NCBI RefSeq assembly: GCF_002140715.2
Contig: NZ_NGLE02000001.1
Location: 786,001-850,000, forward strand
DNA length: 64,000 bases
Direction of reading: 5' to 3'
Origin: Enterococcus sp. 4G2_DIV0659
GTDB lineage: Bacteria; Bacillota; Bacilli; Lactobacillales; Enterococcaceae
Within the stretch, counting starts at the first letter, position 1, and each line of letters opens with the position of its first letter. The translations under genes were made by a program, and so were the position numbers. Below the pieces are notes generated by a model. That model did no database searches. It was not told the DNA's origin and saw nothing but the letters and a program-made list of their open reading frames with translations. This document shows positions 17,163-26,145 of this stretch, piece after piece.

Positions 17163-18245
17163 TTAGTACTCGCGAATTTTCGCAACAGTATTTTTATCTA
17201 ATCGTTTAACAACCTCTGTCACTAATTTAACTGTATTTAAATAATCATCTTCATGGATCATCGATGTATGTGAATGTAAATAACGTACAGGTACAGTAAT
17301 CGCTAAGGATGGTACACCATTTCTAGTTAAATGCATTCTTCCAGCATCAGTTCCGCCACCTGTAATCACCGTATATTGGAAAGGAATATTATTTTCTTCT
17401 GCTACCTGAATCACAAAATCTCGTAATTTTTTATGTGGAATCATCGATGCATCAAAAATCAAGATTTGTGGTCCTTTCCCTAATTCTGAATCGGCCTCTT
17501 TAGGCGTCATTCCTGGTGTATCACCTGCTGTGCCAGTATCTAAAGCAAATGCAATATCTGGATCAACTAGGTGAGTACTTGTTTGTGCCCCGCGTAGACC
17601 AACTTCTTCTTGTACATCACTACCAGCAAATAAAATATTTGGATGACCTTCTAACGCTAGATTTTCTAAAACTTTTAATGATACAGCCGTACCAATTCGA
17701 TTATCCCACGCTTTAGCCAACATAAATTTAGTATCATTCATCCGGCGATAGTCAATATATGGTGTGATCATATCACCAGGTTTTATGCCCCACTCGGCTA
17801 CTTGTTTATCGCTAGATGCACCAATATCGATAAACATATCAGCGACATCATAAGGTTGTTTTCTAGCATCTGGTGTTAAAACATGAGGTGGTTTTGAGCC
17901 AATTACACCATGGAATACTTTTCCTTGTCCTGTTTTAATTTGTACTTGTTGGGCTAACATCACTTGTCCCCACCAGCCACCAAGGGTTTGGAATTTGATA
18001 AATCCTTTATCCGTAATTTGTGTCACCATAAAACCAACTTCATCTAGATGACCTGAAAAGAAAATTTTTGGGCCTTCTTTGTCACCTACACGTTTTGCTA
18101 TAATACTGCCTAAGCCATCGTACATAATTTTATCTGCAAAAGGTTCAGCATATTTCTTAAATAACTCTCTAACTTCACCTTCATTACCAGGTACACCTTT
18201 AGCATTTGTAAGTTCTATTAACATTTGTTCTTCTTGTTGATTCAA
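17163..18245 (-). CDS. pepA: M42 family glutamyl aminopeptidase
   Basis: A 360-aa cobalt/zinc-dependent aminopeptidase of family M42, cytoplasmic and usually dodecameric, removing N-terminal Glu or Asp from peptides. Metal and catalytic motifs: [41 protein letters not shown] (catalytic Glu pair), [13 protein letters not shown] and [15 protein letters not shown]. The start appears to be TTG at 18245: AAAGGGG lies nine bases upstream, while the out-of-frame ATG between them is followed at once by a stop. The first in-frame ATG would be codon 8. Confidence 0.93.
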   Translation of the reverse strand: MNQQEEQMLIELTNAKGVPGNEGEVRELFKKYAEPFADKIMYDGLGSIIAKRVGDKEGPKIFFSGHLDEVGFMVTQITDKGFIKFQTLGGWWGQVMLAQQVQIKTGQGKVFHGVIGSKPPHVLTPDARKQPYDVADMFIDIGASSDKQVAEWGIKPGDMITPYIDYRRMNDTKFMLAKAWDNRIGTAVSLKVLENLALEGHPNILFAGSDVQEEVGLRGAQTSTHLVDPDIAFALDTGTAGDTPGMTPKEADSELGKGPQILIFDASMIPHKKLRDFVIQVAEENNIPFQYTVITGGGTDAGRMHLTRNGVPSLAITVPVRYLHSHTSMIHEDDYLNTVKLVTEVVKRLDKNTVAKIREY

Positions 18246-18307
18246 TTCATAGATCCCCTTTCTAGTATAAACTCTATTGTATTATACCATTCATCATTCA
18301 TTATAAA

Positions 18308-18350
18308 TAAAAAAGAACAAAACAAACATTAAAAAGTTTGTCCTGCTCTT
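18308..18350 (-). terminator. Terminator of the dlt operon
   Basis: Arms AAGAGCAGGACAAAC / GTTTGTTTTGTTCTT on the minus strand followed by TTTTTATTT, ten bases after the dltD stop. Confidence 0.85.
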
Positions 18351-18360
18351 ATAAAATCTG

Positions 18361-19632
18361 TTATGGATTTAGCTCATCTGGATTTTTTTGTTGCCATTCT
18401 TTTGAATAAAAAGATTCGTCTAATGTATATTTTGGTTGTTTTCCAGATTTTTTTTCAAGGAATGGTGCCACATATTGATCCGTAGCCAGCCACCCTCGCC
18501 ATCCCAAATGAATCGTATCAGCCATAAAATATTTCGTATCACTTTCTTTCGTGAAATCTGCAATATTAGTAAAGCCTTGACTTTCCAATTGATATTTGAC
18601 TTTTTTCGCAAACCCTTGAAGCATTTCTTGTGACAGGCCTGTGAAGTCTGTCCAATGCTTATTGACTGGCGGAATAATAAACAACACCTCCGCATTATCT
18701 TGAGCGAGTTGACTAAGAACCAATTGTAAATCGGAAAACTCTGGAGAAAAACGATAGTCCCAATCTTTTTGGGAATTTTCCAAACGATGTAAATTCTTTT
18801 TCACTCGTTTATTATAAAACGAATTAGAAATTTCAAACTTATTATTATTTGTCGCTTTTTCACCAATCGTTACAGCCAATTGATCTAGATCAGCGTCATT
18901 GTATGTTTCAGGCAAGCGTCTTTCAGCTTTTATTATAGCCTGTTCTTTACTTATCATGCCAATTTTACCAAATAACTGATCTTCTCTTGAAAACATATTG
19001 ACCATCAAATGAATATAATCTTTATCTGATGTATTTGGTAACTCACCAGTTTTAATACTGCTTAATGCATTTGTTAAACGTTTGTCTTGTTTCACTTTAG
19101 GAAAATCTAACAAGCGCTGAGCCAAATATTTATCGTCTTCTGTAATTATCGTCAAGTTATTAACCCATTGGTAGGTTTGTAAATCAGAAAAATACGCATT
19201 AAAATAATCATTGGTTACGCCATGTTTAACAAACCACTGAGGAGAAAGGATAAAAACAACCTTTTTATGAGAAAGGCTTTCTCCCATAGATTGCATCATC
19301 ATTGCCTGAGTCAACGATTGGGTGCCTGGTGCCCCCAATAAAAATGGACGGTAACTTCGATCATATTTCGCTGCTAACGCTGCTGGATGGAAGGAACTGA
19401 TGCGACTCAATTCAGAAGAACCAAAAAATGGAACGTATTCTTTTGAAGCTATAGCCTTATTTTTAATTGCATTTCCTTTTAACACATTCGTTGCCATAGA
19501 CGTAGAAGCGTCTGCTAAAACCTTTTTACTGTCTAGGTCTATTTTGAATGGCGCAAAGAAAAAAACGATAAGCAACAATACAGATAATACAATCGGTCCG
19601 AAAATGCCGATAATTTTTTTCTTCATACTCAT
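18361..19632 (-). CDS. dltD: D-alanyl-lipoteichoic acid biosynthesis protein DltD
   Basis: A 423-aa protein with one N-terminal membrane helix (residues 6-29) and an extracellular SGNH-like domain: YVPFFGSSELSRISSFHPAAL contains the block-I Ser, and MADTIHLGWRGWLATD near the C terminus contains the Asp-x-x-His dyad. DltD takes D-alanine handed over by DltB/DltX and completes transfer to lipoteichoic acid, lowering surface negative charge and susceptibility to cationic peptides. Its ATG overlaps the dltC stop as TAATG, implying translational coupling. Confidence 0.97.
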   Translation of the reverse strand: MSMKKKIIGIFGPIVLSVLLLIVFFFAPFKIDLDSKKVLADASTSMATNVLKGNAIKNKAIASKEYVPFFGSSELSRISSFHPAALAAKYDRSYRPFLLGAPGTQSLTQAMMMQSMGESLSHKKVVFILSPQWFVKHGVTNDYFNAYFSDLQTYQWVNNLTIITEDDKYLAQRLLDFPKVKQDKRLTNALSSIKTGELPNTSDKDYIHLMVNMFSREDQLFGKIGMISKEQAIIKAERRLPETYNDADLDQLAVTIGEKATNNNKFEISNSFYNKRVKKNLHRLENSQKDWDYRFSPEFSDLQLVLSQLAQDNAEVLFIIPPVNKHWTDFTGLSQEMLQGFAKKVKYQLESQGFTNIADFTKESDTKYFMADTIHLGWRGWLATDQYVAPFLEKKSGKQPKYTLDESFYSKEWQQKNPDELNP

Positions 19633-19868
19633 TATTGCAATGCTTTCACTTGTTCAATAATCTTATTAGGTGTATTCCACTGATCTCGGTCAAATTCTGA
19701 AACAGGTACTTGTACACCTAATTGTCCGTCCACTTCAACTAAAAGCTGAACAGTTGCTAGTGAATCCATCAGGCCTTCTTCAAAGAGATCTACTTCTCGA
19801 TTTTCTTTAACTTCATCGGTCCCTGTGATTTCTTCTAAAATATCTAAAATCGTTTCTTCTATATTCAT
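19632..19868 (-). CDS. dltC: D-alanyl carrier protein DltC
   Basis: A 78-aa acyl-carrier protein. DLFEEGLMDSLATVQLLVE contains the D-S-L motif whose Ser receives the 4'-phosphopantetheine arm that carries D-alanine from DltA to DltB. A longer in-frame reading exists upstream, but GAGGAG precedes the ATG at 19868 and fits the family length. It lies 56 bp after dltB and overlaps dltD by one base. Confidence 0.97.
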   Translation of the reverse strand: MNIEETILDILEEITGTDEVKENREVDLFEEGLMDSLATVQLLVEVDGQLGVQVPVSEFDRDQWNTPNKIIEQVKALQ

Positions 19869-19924
19869 GTTAGTGTTCTCCTCTATTTTACAGCCTTGAC
19901 TGTATTTTATTTTTATCACTATTT

Positions 19925-21130
19925 CTATTTAAAGAATAATGTATCTAAAAATCCTGAAAAAATCAAGAAGCTAAAGCAAACTGCATTAAAAGTTAAGAAA
20001 ATCGCAAATGCATGAGTGAATTTATTGGATGGAATTTTTTCTTTATGTTTCTTCTTAAAACGAAGCCAAGCATCTGTTAAACAGATCAATGTCGCGTGAT
20101 ACAATCCATAGACAAGATAATACCAGGTTAATCCATGCCAAACACCCATAAGCAAGAATAAGGCAAAGTAACCAACATTAGAAGCAACAATTCGACTTTT
20201 GAACACTTTCTTTTTAATCAATGCAAACATCAAACGCATGTACACATAATCACGGAACCAAAAAGACAGGGTCATGTGCCAACGATTCCAAAACTCCTTG
20301 ATGTTCCAGCTTAAAAATGGTTTATTGAAGTTGACAGGTGTATCGTACCCCATCAAATAACTCGTTCCAACAGCAAATAAACTATACCCAGCAAAATCAA
20401 AGAATAAGTACATACTATAAATATACATATAAGCAACCAATTCCCAAGTCAGTCCACCTGTTTTCTCCGCACTTTTTGCAACAACAGGCATCAACACTTG
20501 GCCAAAATAATAACCAATAATAAATTTATATAAAAAGCCAAGGAAAAAATTATGAATACCTTTACCTAAAAAATCAACATATTTTTCAGGTGTTGGTGGA
20601 TTTTCCACATCTTTTTCAAAGCGACGATAGCGATCAATTGGCCCTGATGAGATTGTTGGAAAGAATAATAGAAATTCAATGTATCTAAACATATTATATT
20701 CTTTAATCAAACCATCTCGTGTTTCCATAATGATTTGCACCGATTTAAACGTCAAATAAGAAATACCTAAAAATCCAAACAATGACGTATGTCCTGTTAC
20801 AAAAGGCAGTACTTTATATAAAAACAATGGTAAAATTGCTAAAAAAACCGCCAAATAAAAGACACTACTAGCATTTTTCTTTTGTCGATAGTGGAAATAA
20901 AACCAAACCAAAATCGTTTGCCAAAAAACATAAATAATCAGCGCAACACCTTGCTTCCAACTTTCACCGCCAAAACTAATATATAAAAACACTAATGTAA
21001 TCAACACTTGATACCAAGACCAGCGTTTTCCTTTAGTTAATAATGTAATGATCATCGGCGCAAGAGCAATCAATAAATAGATAAAATAAATCGGATTCGC
21101 ATAAGGAATCATATGAGGAAAATCGATCAT
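19925..21130 (-). CDS. dltB: D-alanyl transfer protein DltB (MBOAT family)
   Basis: A 401-aa multi-pass membrane protein of the MBOAT family that moves D-alanine from DltC across the membrane. Signatures: FLLFFPTISSGPIDRYRRF, NIKEFWNRWHMTLSFWFRDYVYMR and LLMGVWHGLTWYYLVYGLYH, the last holding the catalytic His. Its ATG overlaps the dltA TGA (ATGA), so translation is coupled. Confidence 0.97.
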   Translation of the reverse strand: MIDFPHMIPYANPIYFIYLLIALAPMIITLLTKGKRWSWYQVLITLVFLYISFGGESWKQGVALIIYVFWQTILVWFYFHYRQKKNASSVFYLAVFLAILPLFLYKVLPFVTGHTSLFGFLGISYLTFKSVQIIMETRDGLIKEYNMFRYIEFLLFFPTISSGPIDRYRRFEKDVENPPTPEKYVDFLGKGIHNFFLGFLYKFIIGYYFGQVLMPVVAKSAEKTGGLTWELVAYMYIYSMYLFFDFAGYSLFAVGTSYLMGYDTPVNFNKPFLSWNIKEFWNRWHMTLSFWFRDYVYMRLMFALIKKKVFKSRIVASNVGYFALFLLMGVWHGLTWYYLVYGLYHATLICLTDAWLRFKKKHKEKIPSNKFTHAFAIFLTFNAVCFSFLIFSGFLDTLFFK

Positions 21131-22641
21131 GTCGCATTCACCTCATTCATCAATCCTTTGCGATCAATCTTTCCATTTGCAGTAAGCGGTAATTGTTCAA
21201 CGTAAATAAATTTCTGTGGAATCATATAATCCATCACTAGATGGCTCAATTCTTCTTTGATTGCTTTGGTCAATTTGAATTCTTTCTCAAACTCATGAGG
21301 ATTAGCAACGACAAAAGCAATTAGTTGTTGAACTTTATGTTCCTGATACTTAGGTACAACCGTTGCTTGTTTCACATACGAAACTTCAGCCAGATGATGA
21401 TCGATCTCTTCTAATTCAATACGATATCCGTGCAATTTTACTTGAAAATCAATTCGTCCATCATAAATCAGCATACCATTACTTAATTTGCCAGCATCAC
21501 CCGTTCGATAAGCAGGTTGCCCCTTGTATTCAAAGAACGCTTCCGCTGTTTTTTCTGGGTTATGCAGATACCCTTTAGATACACTTGGACCTGCAATAAC
21601 AATTTCTCCCACCTCACCAGCTGATAGTTCCTGATCACCAGCCATGATGTAGACAGTCGTATCTTTTTTTACATAGCCTATTGGTACACGATTGTACGTA
21701 TCTAATAAGTCTTTCGTTACTTCAACCCCTGAAATAGCTACAGTCGCTTCTGTTGGACCATACGTATTAAAAATACTAGCATTCGGGAAACGTTCAAGTA
21801 ATTTACGTGCTGTTTCTTTAGGCAACTCTTCCCCACAAAAAAGAAAGACCTTTAAACTCGCTGCATGTTCTCCATCAAATGTTGGTTCCATCAAACAAAT
21901 ATCCATAAAGGATGGTGTCGAAACCCAGACTTCAATGTCTAAGGTAGGTAAGGTTTTAAACAATTGTTTAAAATCATTGATTATATCTTTACGTAAAGGT
22001 GTTAATGATCCTCCAGAAGCTAATGCTGGATATAGATCCATGACTGATAAATCAAATGAATAAGGCGCTTGGGATAAAAAGCGCATGCCTTCTGAAATAC
22101 CAAAGTCAGACAATTCCCAATTAACAAAGCTCAAAAGATTAGTATGACTGATTTGAACCCCTTTAGGAACACCTGTTGTTCCAGAAGTAAAAATAATATA
22201 ATACGTTTCTGACCCTGCCACAGGGTTTAAATCATTTACAGGCACTGTCTCCATGCAAACTGTTCGCAATCTTTCTAAAGAAATAACCTCAGCCGTCGTA
22301 GTTATCTCCGGCCATTCTTTAATAGAAAAAATTACTGCTGGCTTTGCCACCTCTAGAATCATTTCAACTCTGTCTTTTGGTGTATGAGCTTCAATTGGAA
22401 TATAAGCATGACCTGCTTTTGATGCACCTAAAAAGCAGGCAAGCATTTCAACTTCTAATTCTCCATAAACAACTACTGGACGTGATCGCTCCACATGTTC
22501 TTTTAAATATGCGGCAATTGCGTCAGAATCTTTTTTTAATTCTCCATAAGTATAGGTTCTATTTGATTCAATATAAGCGGGGCGCTCAGCATCCTTCATC
22601 CCCCAACGATCGATCGTTTCAATAATATTTAAAATCGTCAT
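21127..22641 (-). CDS. dltA: D-alanine--D-alanyl carrier protein ligase DltA
   Basis: A 504-aa adenylating enzyme of the ANL superfamily that activates D-alanine with ATP and loads it on DltC. Core motifs: YIIFTSGTTGVPKGVQISH (P-loop), FNTYGPTEATVA, YRTGDAGKLSNGMLIYDGRIDFQVKLHGYRIELEEI (hinge) and a C-terminal PLTANGKIDRKGL with the catalytic Lys. Second gene of the operon, 14 bp after dltX, with AAGGGGGAG before its ATG. Confidence 0.98.
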   Translation of the reverse strand: MTILNIIETIDRWGMKDAERPAYIESNRTYTYGELKKDSDAIAAYLKEHVERSRPVVVYGELEVEMLACFLGASKAGHAYIPIEAHTPKDRVEMILEVAKPAVIFSIKEWPEITTTAEVISLERLRTVCMETVPVNDLNPVAGSETYYIIFTSGTTGVPKGVQISHTNLLSFVNWELSDFGISEGMRFLSQAPYSFDLSVMDLYPALASGGSLTPLRKDIINDFKQLFKTLPTLDIEVWVSTPSFMDICLMEPTFDGEHAASLKVFLFCGEELPKETARKLLERFPNASIFNTYGPTEATVAISGVEVTKDLLDTYNRVPIGYVKKDTTVYIMAGDQELSAGEVGEIVIAGPSVSKGYLHNPEKTAEAFFEYKGQPAYRTGDAGKLSNGMLIYDGRIDFQVKLHGYRIELEEIDHHLAEVSYVKQATVVPKYQEHKVQQLIAFVVANPHEFEKEFKLTKAIKEELSHLVMDYMIPQKFIYVEQLPLTANGKIDRKGLMNEVNAT

Positions 22642-22655
22642 GAAGTATCTCCCCC

Positions 22656-22805
22656 TTAAAATTCATTATAAATAAATGTTCCACCATCAATATTTTTATA
22701 GTGATATAAATAGATTAACACTAACAATATTACAAAATAAAAGACGGTTCTGCCAATAAATTTTCCCCAATATTGTACATTGGGGCGATTAAAAAAATTG
22801 CTCAT
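22656..22805 (-). CDS. dltX: Teichoic acid D-Ala incorporation-associated protein DltX
   Basis: A 49-aa single-pass membrane peptide: residues 14-32 are the helix (TVFYFVILLVLIYLYHY) and the extracellular tail ends TFIYNEF, the conserved DltX signature thought to carry D-alanine between DltB and DltD through its C-terminal Tyr. A longer reading frame extends upstream to 22916, but TTTGGAGG lies just before the ATG at 22805 and the length then matches the family. First gene of dltXABCD; its promoter is probably within 22810-22920 but I could not pick hexamers with confidence. Confidence 0.93.
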   Translation of the reverse strand: MSNFFNRPNVQYWGKFIGRTVFYFVILLVLIYLYHYKNIDGGTFIYNEF

Positions 22806-22945
22806 GTTATTATTGCCTCCAAAACTCATATAATCATATTCAAATTTTAGTACTGTCATTGTAATCAAAAAAAAGAAGAAAAGAAACATAATCTTTTGAT
22901 TACAGCCTTTTTTCAACTAACAGTTTTGTCACTTTCATAGAGAAA

Positions 22946-22983
22946 GAAGGTAGGACACAGTCAAACCGTTTTGCGCCACCTTC
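22946..22983 (-). terminator. Probable terminator after the BceAB-type transporter
   Basis: Arms GAAGGT / ACCTTC, with partial pairing inside, followed by TTTCTCT on the minus strand. Imperfect. Confidence 0.5.
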
Positions 22984-23016
22984 TTTTACGTAAAATTACT
23001 GTTAAAAAACAATCTG

Positions 23017-25101
23017 TTACCGATCTTTCCCATGAATAATTCGAGAATAAATCGCTGATGTTAAAAAATAATAAGCTAAATAAATTAAAATCAAGATCCC
23101 GCAAGCAAGATATGCCAACCAATAGCCAGAACTTGTAATAATTTTGCTAAATACATACACTGCAAAAGTTGCATGTAAAACACCAATAATCATCGGTGGG
23201 AAGAAAATGATACTATTTTGCTGATAAACAAGTTTGGTGATTTCTTTTTTAGGAATACCGATTTTCTTTAACAAATCATAACTTTCTTTCTCTCTTTCAG
23301 CTTCTGAAAACTGTTGTAACATCAAGATACTTCCAGTAATAATCAATGCTAAAATACCCAAGAACATGGCAACGTAAATAAAGACGCCCATTGCTCTTCG
23401 TTGATATCGTGATTCCGAAAAACGATTCGTATAATTTAGCTGCCAAAATTCTTGTTCGTTATTTTCTTTAAACTCATCAGAATTTTTATCATCAACTTGT
23501 TGAGTTGTCTTCGTTGTGTAGCCTTCTATTTGATTATTGATCAGTTTATAATCATAATACACAGGTGATATCCATTGCGGTTTCACTGCATCAGCTAATG
23601 TATTTGCTAGTGACTCTTCATCTTTTGTATTAACATTAAAAGCCATTAACGTGTAATCAAGACCTGTGTTTATTTTTTGAAACTGTTCATCAGAAATAAT
23701 TACTGTTGGAAAAGTATAACGCAATAAATCTTGACCCAAATAATCGGATCGTATTTCAGATACATGAAAAGTTAAGCCACCTTGAATACGAAACTTGGAA
23801 TCATAACGAACAAAGCCGCCTAACACATTCTGGATACTATCTAAAATAACTATATCATTCTTGTTTTTTAGCTCAAGATTTTTTAAATAAGGATTTATTT
23901 TTTGAAATTCACGATAATTTGATAGCGCCAATAAATTGATTGGACTTAGCGTAGGTTGATTTTGTTCCTGTCCAATTTTAAGATGAAATTGACTGCCCGT
24001 CAACTTATATCTTAATTTAACTACCGAATCGATAGTTGTATCCGGTTCCTTTTTAATTATTTGCTCTACTTTTTTAAAGCTGTCCTCAGCCACAATAAAA
24101 TCTGTTGGTGCTGTCACATTGACTGAATTCATTCCAATCGTATAGGCCGATGCTGCTCCACCTATCATTCCCAATGCAATCGCAATGAAAACAGTAACAG
24201 AAGACAAGGTATTACTCCCTCTACGGATATGAATTTTCGTATTTCCTAGTGCCAGCATGTTTAAATTTCGATAATAATTGGATTTATCTTTTCCCAGTAA
24301 ATAAACAACCAAATAAATTGTATGCTTAAAAAATAAATACGTCCCCAAAATACAAATAGCCATAATGAACAGCGGTGCTAATAAAAAACCTGCCGAACCA
24401 ATTTTCGTTCCCATCAAAAAGGTCGCAAAAGAGACAACTTGATAAGATAAATAATAGCCTGCTCCTATAAATAGAATACCTAGTATGCCTAAACCAACGC
24501 TTATGATAGACAATTTATTTAGGTCTTTATTGCTTTTTTTTAGCAATTGGAATAGCTTGGATACTCGATAACGATAAATTAACCAAGTACTTCTAATCGA
24601 TACCACTAAAAGCATAAAAACAAAAGCAATGCTTGTTTGAATCATCGAAGGAATTGAAATAAAAAAAAGACTTTCTACATGTAAAAACATCGCTTTTGCA
24701 AGTATCATTGAGAAAAGTTTGGAAAAAACAATGCCTAAAATAAGCCCAGTTACCAAAGAAACAGCACCTAAAATTAACGTTTCAATAAAAAATAAAAAGG
24801 ATATTTGTCCTTTACGCATACCAATTAAATGATAGAGCCCTATTTCTCTTTGCCTTTTTAATAGGAAAAAATGATTCGCAGCAAACATGAAGCCTAAAAT
24901 CATGATAACGACCAAGCCGCCGCCTAAGCTCATAGCATTATTGATATGGACTTCTTGACCTGCTCTGCTAATCAAACTTCTATTATATGTAATAGCGCTA
25001 AAACAGTAATAAACAACTACAGCAAATGTCATACTAACAAAATAGACCAAATAGTTAAGGAATTGCCCTTTGAAATTTTTCCATGACAATCTAAAAATCA
25101 T
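23017..25101 (-). CDS. BceB-type antimicrobial peptide ABC transporter permease
   Basis: A 694-aa permease of the FtsX/BceB type. About ten membrane segments are seen: one at 18-37, three between 55 and 165, further pairs up to about 310, then an extracellular domain of roughly 200 residues (about 330-530, starting near VNVTAPTDFIVAED), and a final group after 560. This large loop between helices 7 and 8 is the hallmark of peptide-sensing/detoxifying BceB proteins. The start at 25101 (MIFRLSWKNF, after GGAGGTGG) overlaps the ATPase gene by 11 bp. No histidine kinase or response regulator is adjacent. In E. faecalis the dlt-linked transporter of this class (EF2752-EF2751, RapAB) gives bacitracin resistance under control in trans; orthology is inferred from position. 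Confidence 0.9.
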   Translation of the reverse strand: MIFRLSWKNFKGQFLNYLVYFVSMTFAVVVYYCFSAITYNRSLISRAGQEVHINNAMSLGGGLVVIMILGFMFAANHFFLLKRQREIGLYHLIGMRKGQISFLFFIETLILGAVSLVTGLILGIVFSKLFSMILAKAMFLHVESLFFISIPSMIQTSIAFVFMLLVVSIRSTWLIYRYRVSKLFQLLKKSNKDLNKLSIISVGLGILGILFIGAGYYLSYQVVSFATFLMGTKIGSAGFLLAPLFIMAICILGTYLFFKHTIYLVVYLLGKDKSNYYRNLNMLALGNTKIHIRRGSNTLSSVTVFIAIALGMIGGAASAYTIGMNSVNVTAPTDFIVAEDSFKKVEQIIKKEPDTTIDSVVKLRYKLTGSQFHLKIGQEQNQPTLSPINLLALSNYREFQKINPYLKNLELKNKNDIVILDSIQNVLGGFVRYDSKFRIQGGLTFHVSEIRSDYLGQDLLRYTFPTVIISDEQFQKINTGLDYTLMAFNVNTKDEESLANTLADAVKPQWISPVYYDYKLINNQIEGYTTKTTQQVDDKNSDEFKENNEQEFWQLNYTNRFSESRYQRRAMGVFIYVAMFLGILALIITGSILMLQQFSEAEREKESYDLLKKIGIPKKEITKLVYQQNSIIFFPPMIIGVLHATFAVYVFSKIITSSGYWLAYLACGILILIYLAYYFLTSAIYSRIIHGKDR

Positions 25102-25858
25102 TGACACGGCCACCTCCGCCAATCGTTGCTTGCATATCAATCACTCGATTAAAAAATTCTTTTCGAGAACCTTGACGGACAACTTCTGAAAATATAACAC
25201 CATCTTTTATAAATAAAATCCGATTACAATAACTAGCTGTGTAAGGATCATGCGTAACCATCATAATCGTTGCATCATCTTGTATGTTCATATTTGTCAT
25301 ATACTGAAGCAATTCTGCTGCTGATTTAGAATCCAGGGAGCCTGTCGGTTCATCAGCAAAAATAATCTTAGGTCTTGTGATTAACGCTCTAGCAGCAGCA
25401 ACTCGTTGTTTTTGTCCAACAGATATCGTAGTTGGGTACGCAGTTAGAATTTGATCAATGCCTAATACATCTGCAACATGAGATAAACGTTGTTCAATTT
25501 CTTTTAACGGCATTCGATCAACAGCTAAAGGCAACATAATATTATCTTTGACATTTAACGTGTCCATTAAGTTAAAATCTTGAAAAATAAATCCTAATTC
25601 TTTACGTCTAAAATCACTGACCTGATTGTCTCGCATCTTTAATATATCTTGACCAGCAATTCGAACACTACCTGTTGTTGGTAGTGTGATGGTTGAGATC
25701 GTATTCAGTAAGGTTGATTTTCCAGCTCCACTAGGTCCCATAATACCGACAAATTCACCTTGATCAACTGAAAAAGAAACGTTATTCAATATTTGTACTT
25801 TGTTATTTCGATAACCATAAGACTTACTCAAATGGTTTACTTCTAAAATTTTTTTCAT
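25091..25858 (-). CDS. BceA-type ABC transporter ATP-binding protein
   Basis: A 255-aa ATPase. Walker A GPSGAGKSTLL (about 40-50), Q-loop FIFQDFNLMD, signature TISVGQKQRVAAARALI (S-V-G-Q in place of the usual L-S-G-G-Q) and Walker B IIFADEPTGSLDS followed by the switch His in MVTHDPYTA. It powers the BceB-type permease encoded by the overlapping next gene. Start at MKKILEVNHLSKSYG. The unit points away from nrdD; its promoter must lie in the shared region 25859-26145. Confidence 0.93.
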   Translation of the reverse strand: MKKILEVNHLSKSYGYRNNKVQILNNVSFSVDQGEFVGIMGPSGAGKSTLLNTISTITLPTTGSVRIAGQDILKMRDNQVSDFRRKELGFIFQDFNLMDTLNVKDNIMLPLAVDRMPLKEIEQRLSHVADVLGIDQILTAYPTTISVGQKQRVAAARALITRPKIIFADEPTGSLDSKSAAELLQYMTNMNIQDDATIMMVTHDPYTASYCNRILFIKDGVIFSEVVRQGSRKEFFNRVIDMQATIGGGGRVNDF

Positions 25859-26044
25859 AGTATTCGCTCCAGTTTATTCATTGTCTTCATTCTACCAATA
25901 TTTTATGTGGCTGAACATCGTTTCTACTTACAATTAAGTAATACTAAAAAAAATTAGGATTCTTTTATTTTTCTCAAAAGAATGTTGTGATAATTTCTAC
26001 AAATCTTTTAGGCAATTGTTTTCACAGGTTTTCATTTCTAATAA

Positions 26045-26102
26045 ACACTACATATAGTTACAAAACCAATATTATTTTTAAATGTCACACTATATATAGT
26101 TG
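26045..26102 (+). promoter_or_regulatory. Pair of NrdR boxes upstream of nrdD
   Basis: ACACTACATATAGTTA (26045-26060) and ACACTATATATAGTTG (26087-26102) both match the NrdR consensus ACACWATATATWGTGT closely. They start 42 bp apart, four helical turns, placing both on one face of DNA as NrdR requires. Confidence 0.8.
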
Positions 26103-26145
26103 AAAGATTCATTGAATTGATTTATGATTAGAAAGGAATAAATCT

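Noticed and set aside
22806..22916. Longer DltX reading frame
   Set aside because: The extra N-terminal codons contain the TTTGGAGG ribosome site of the normal start and exceed the usual DltX length.
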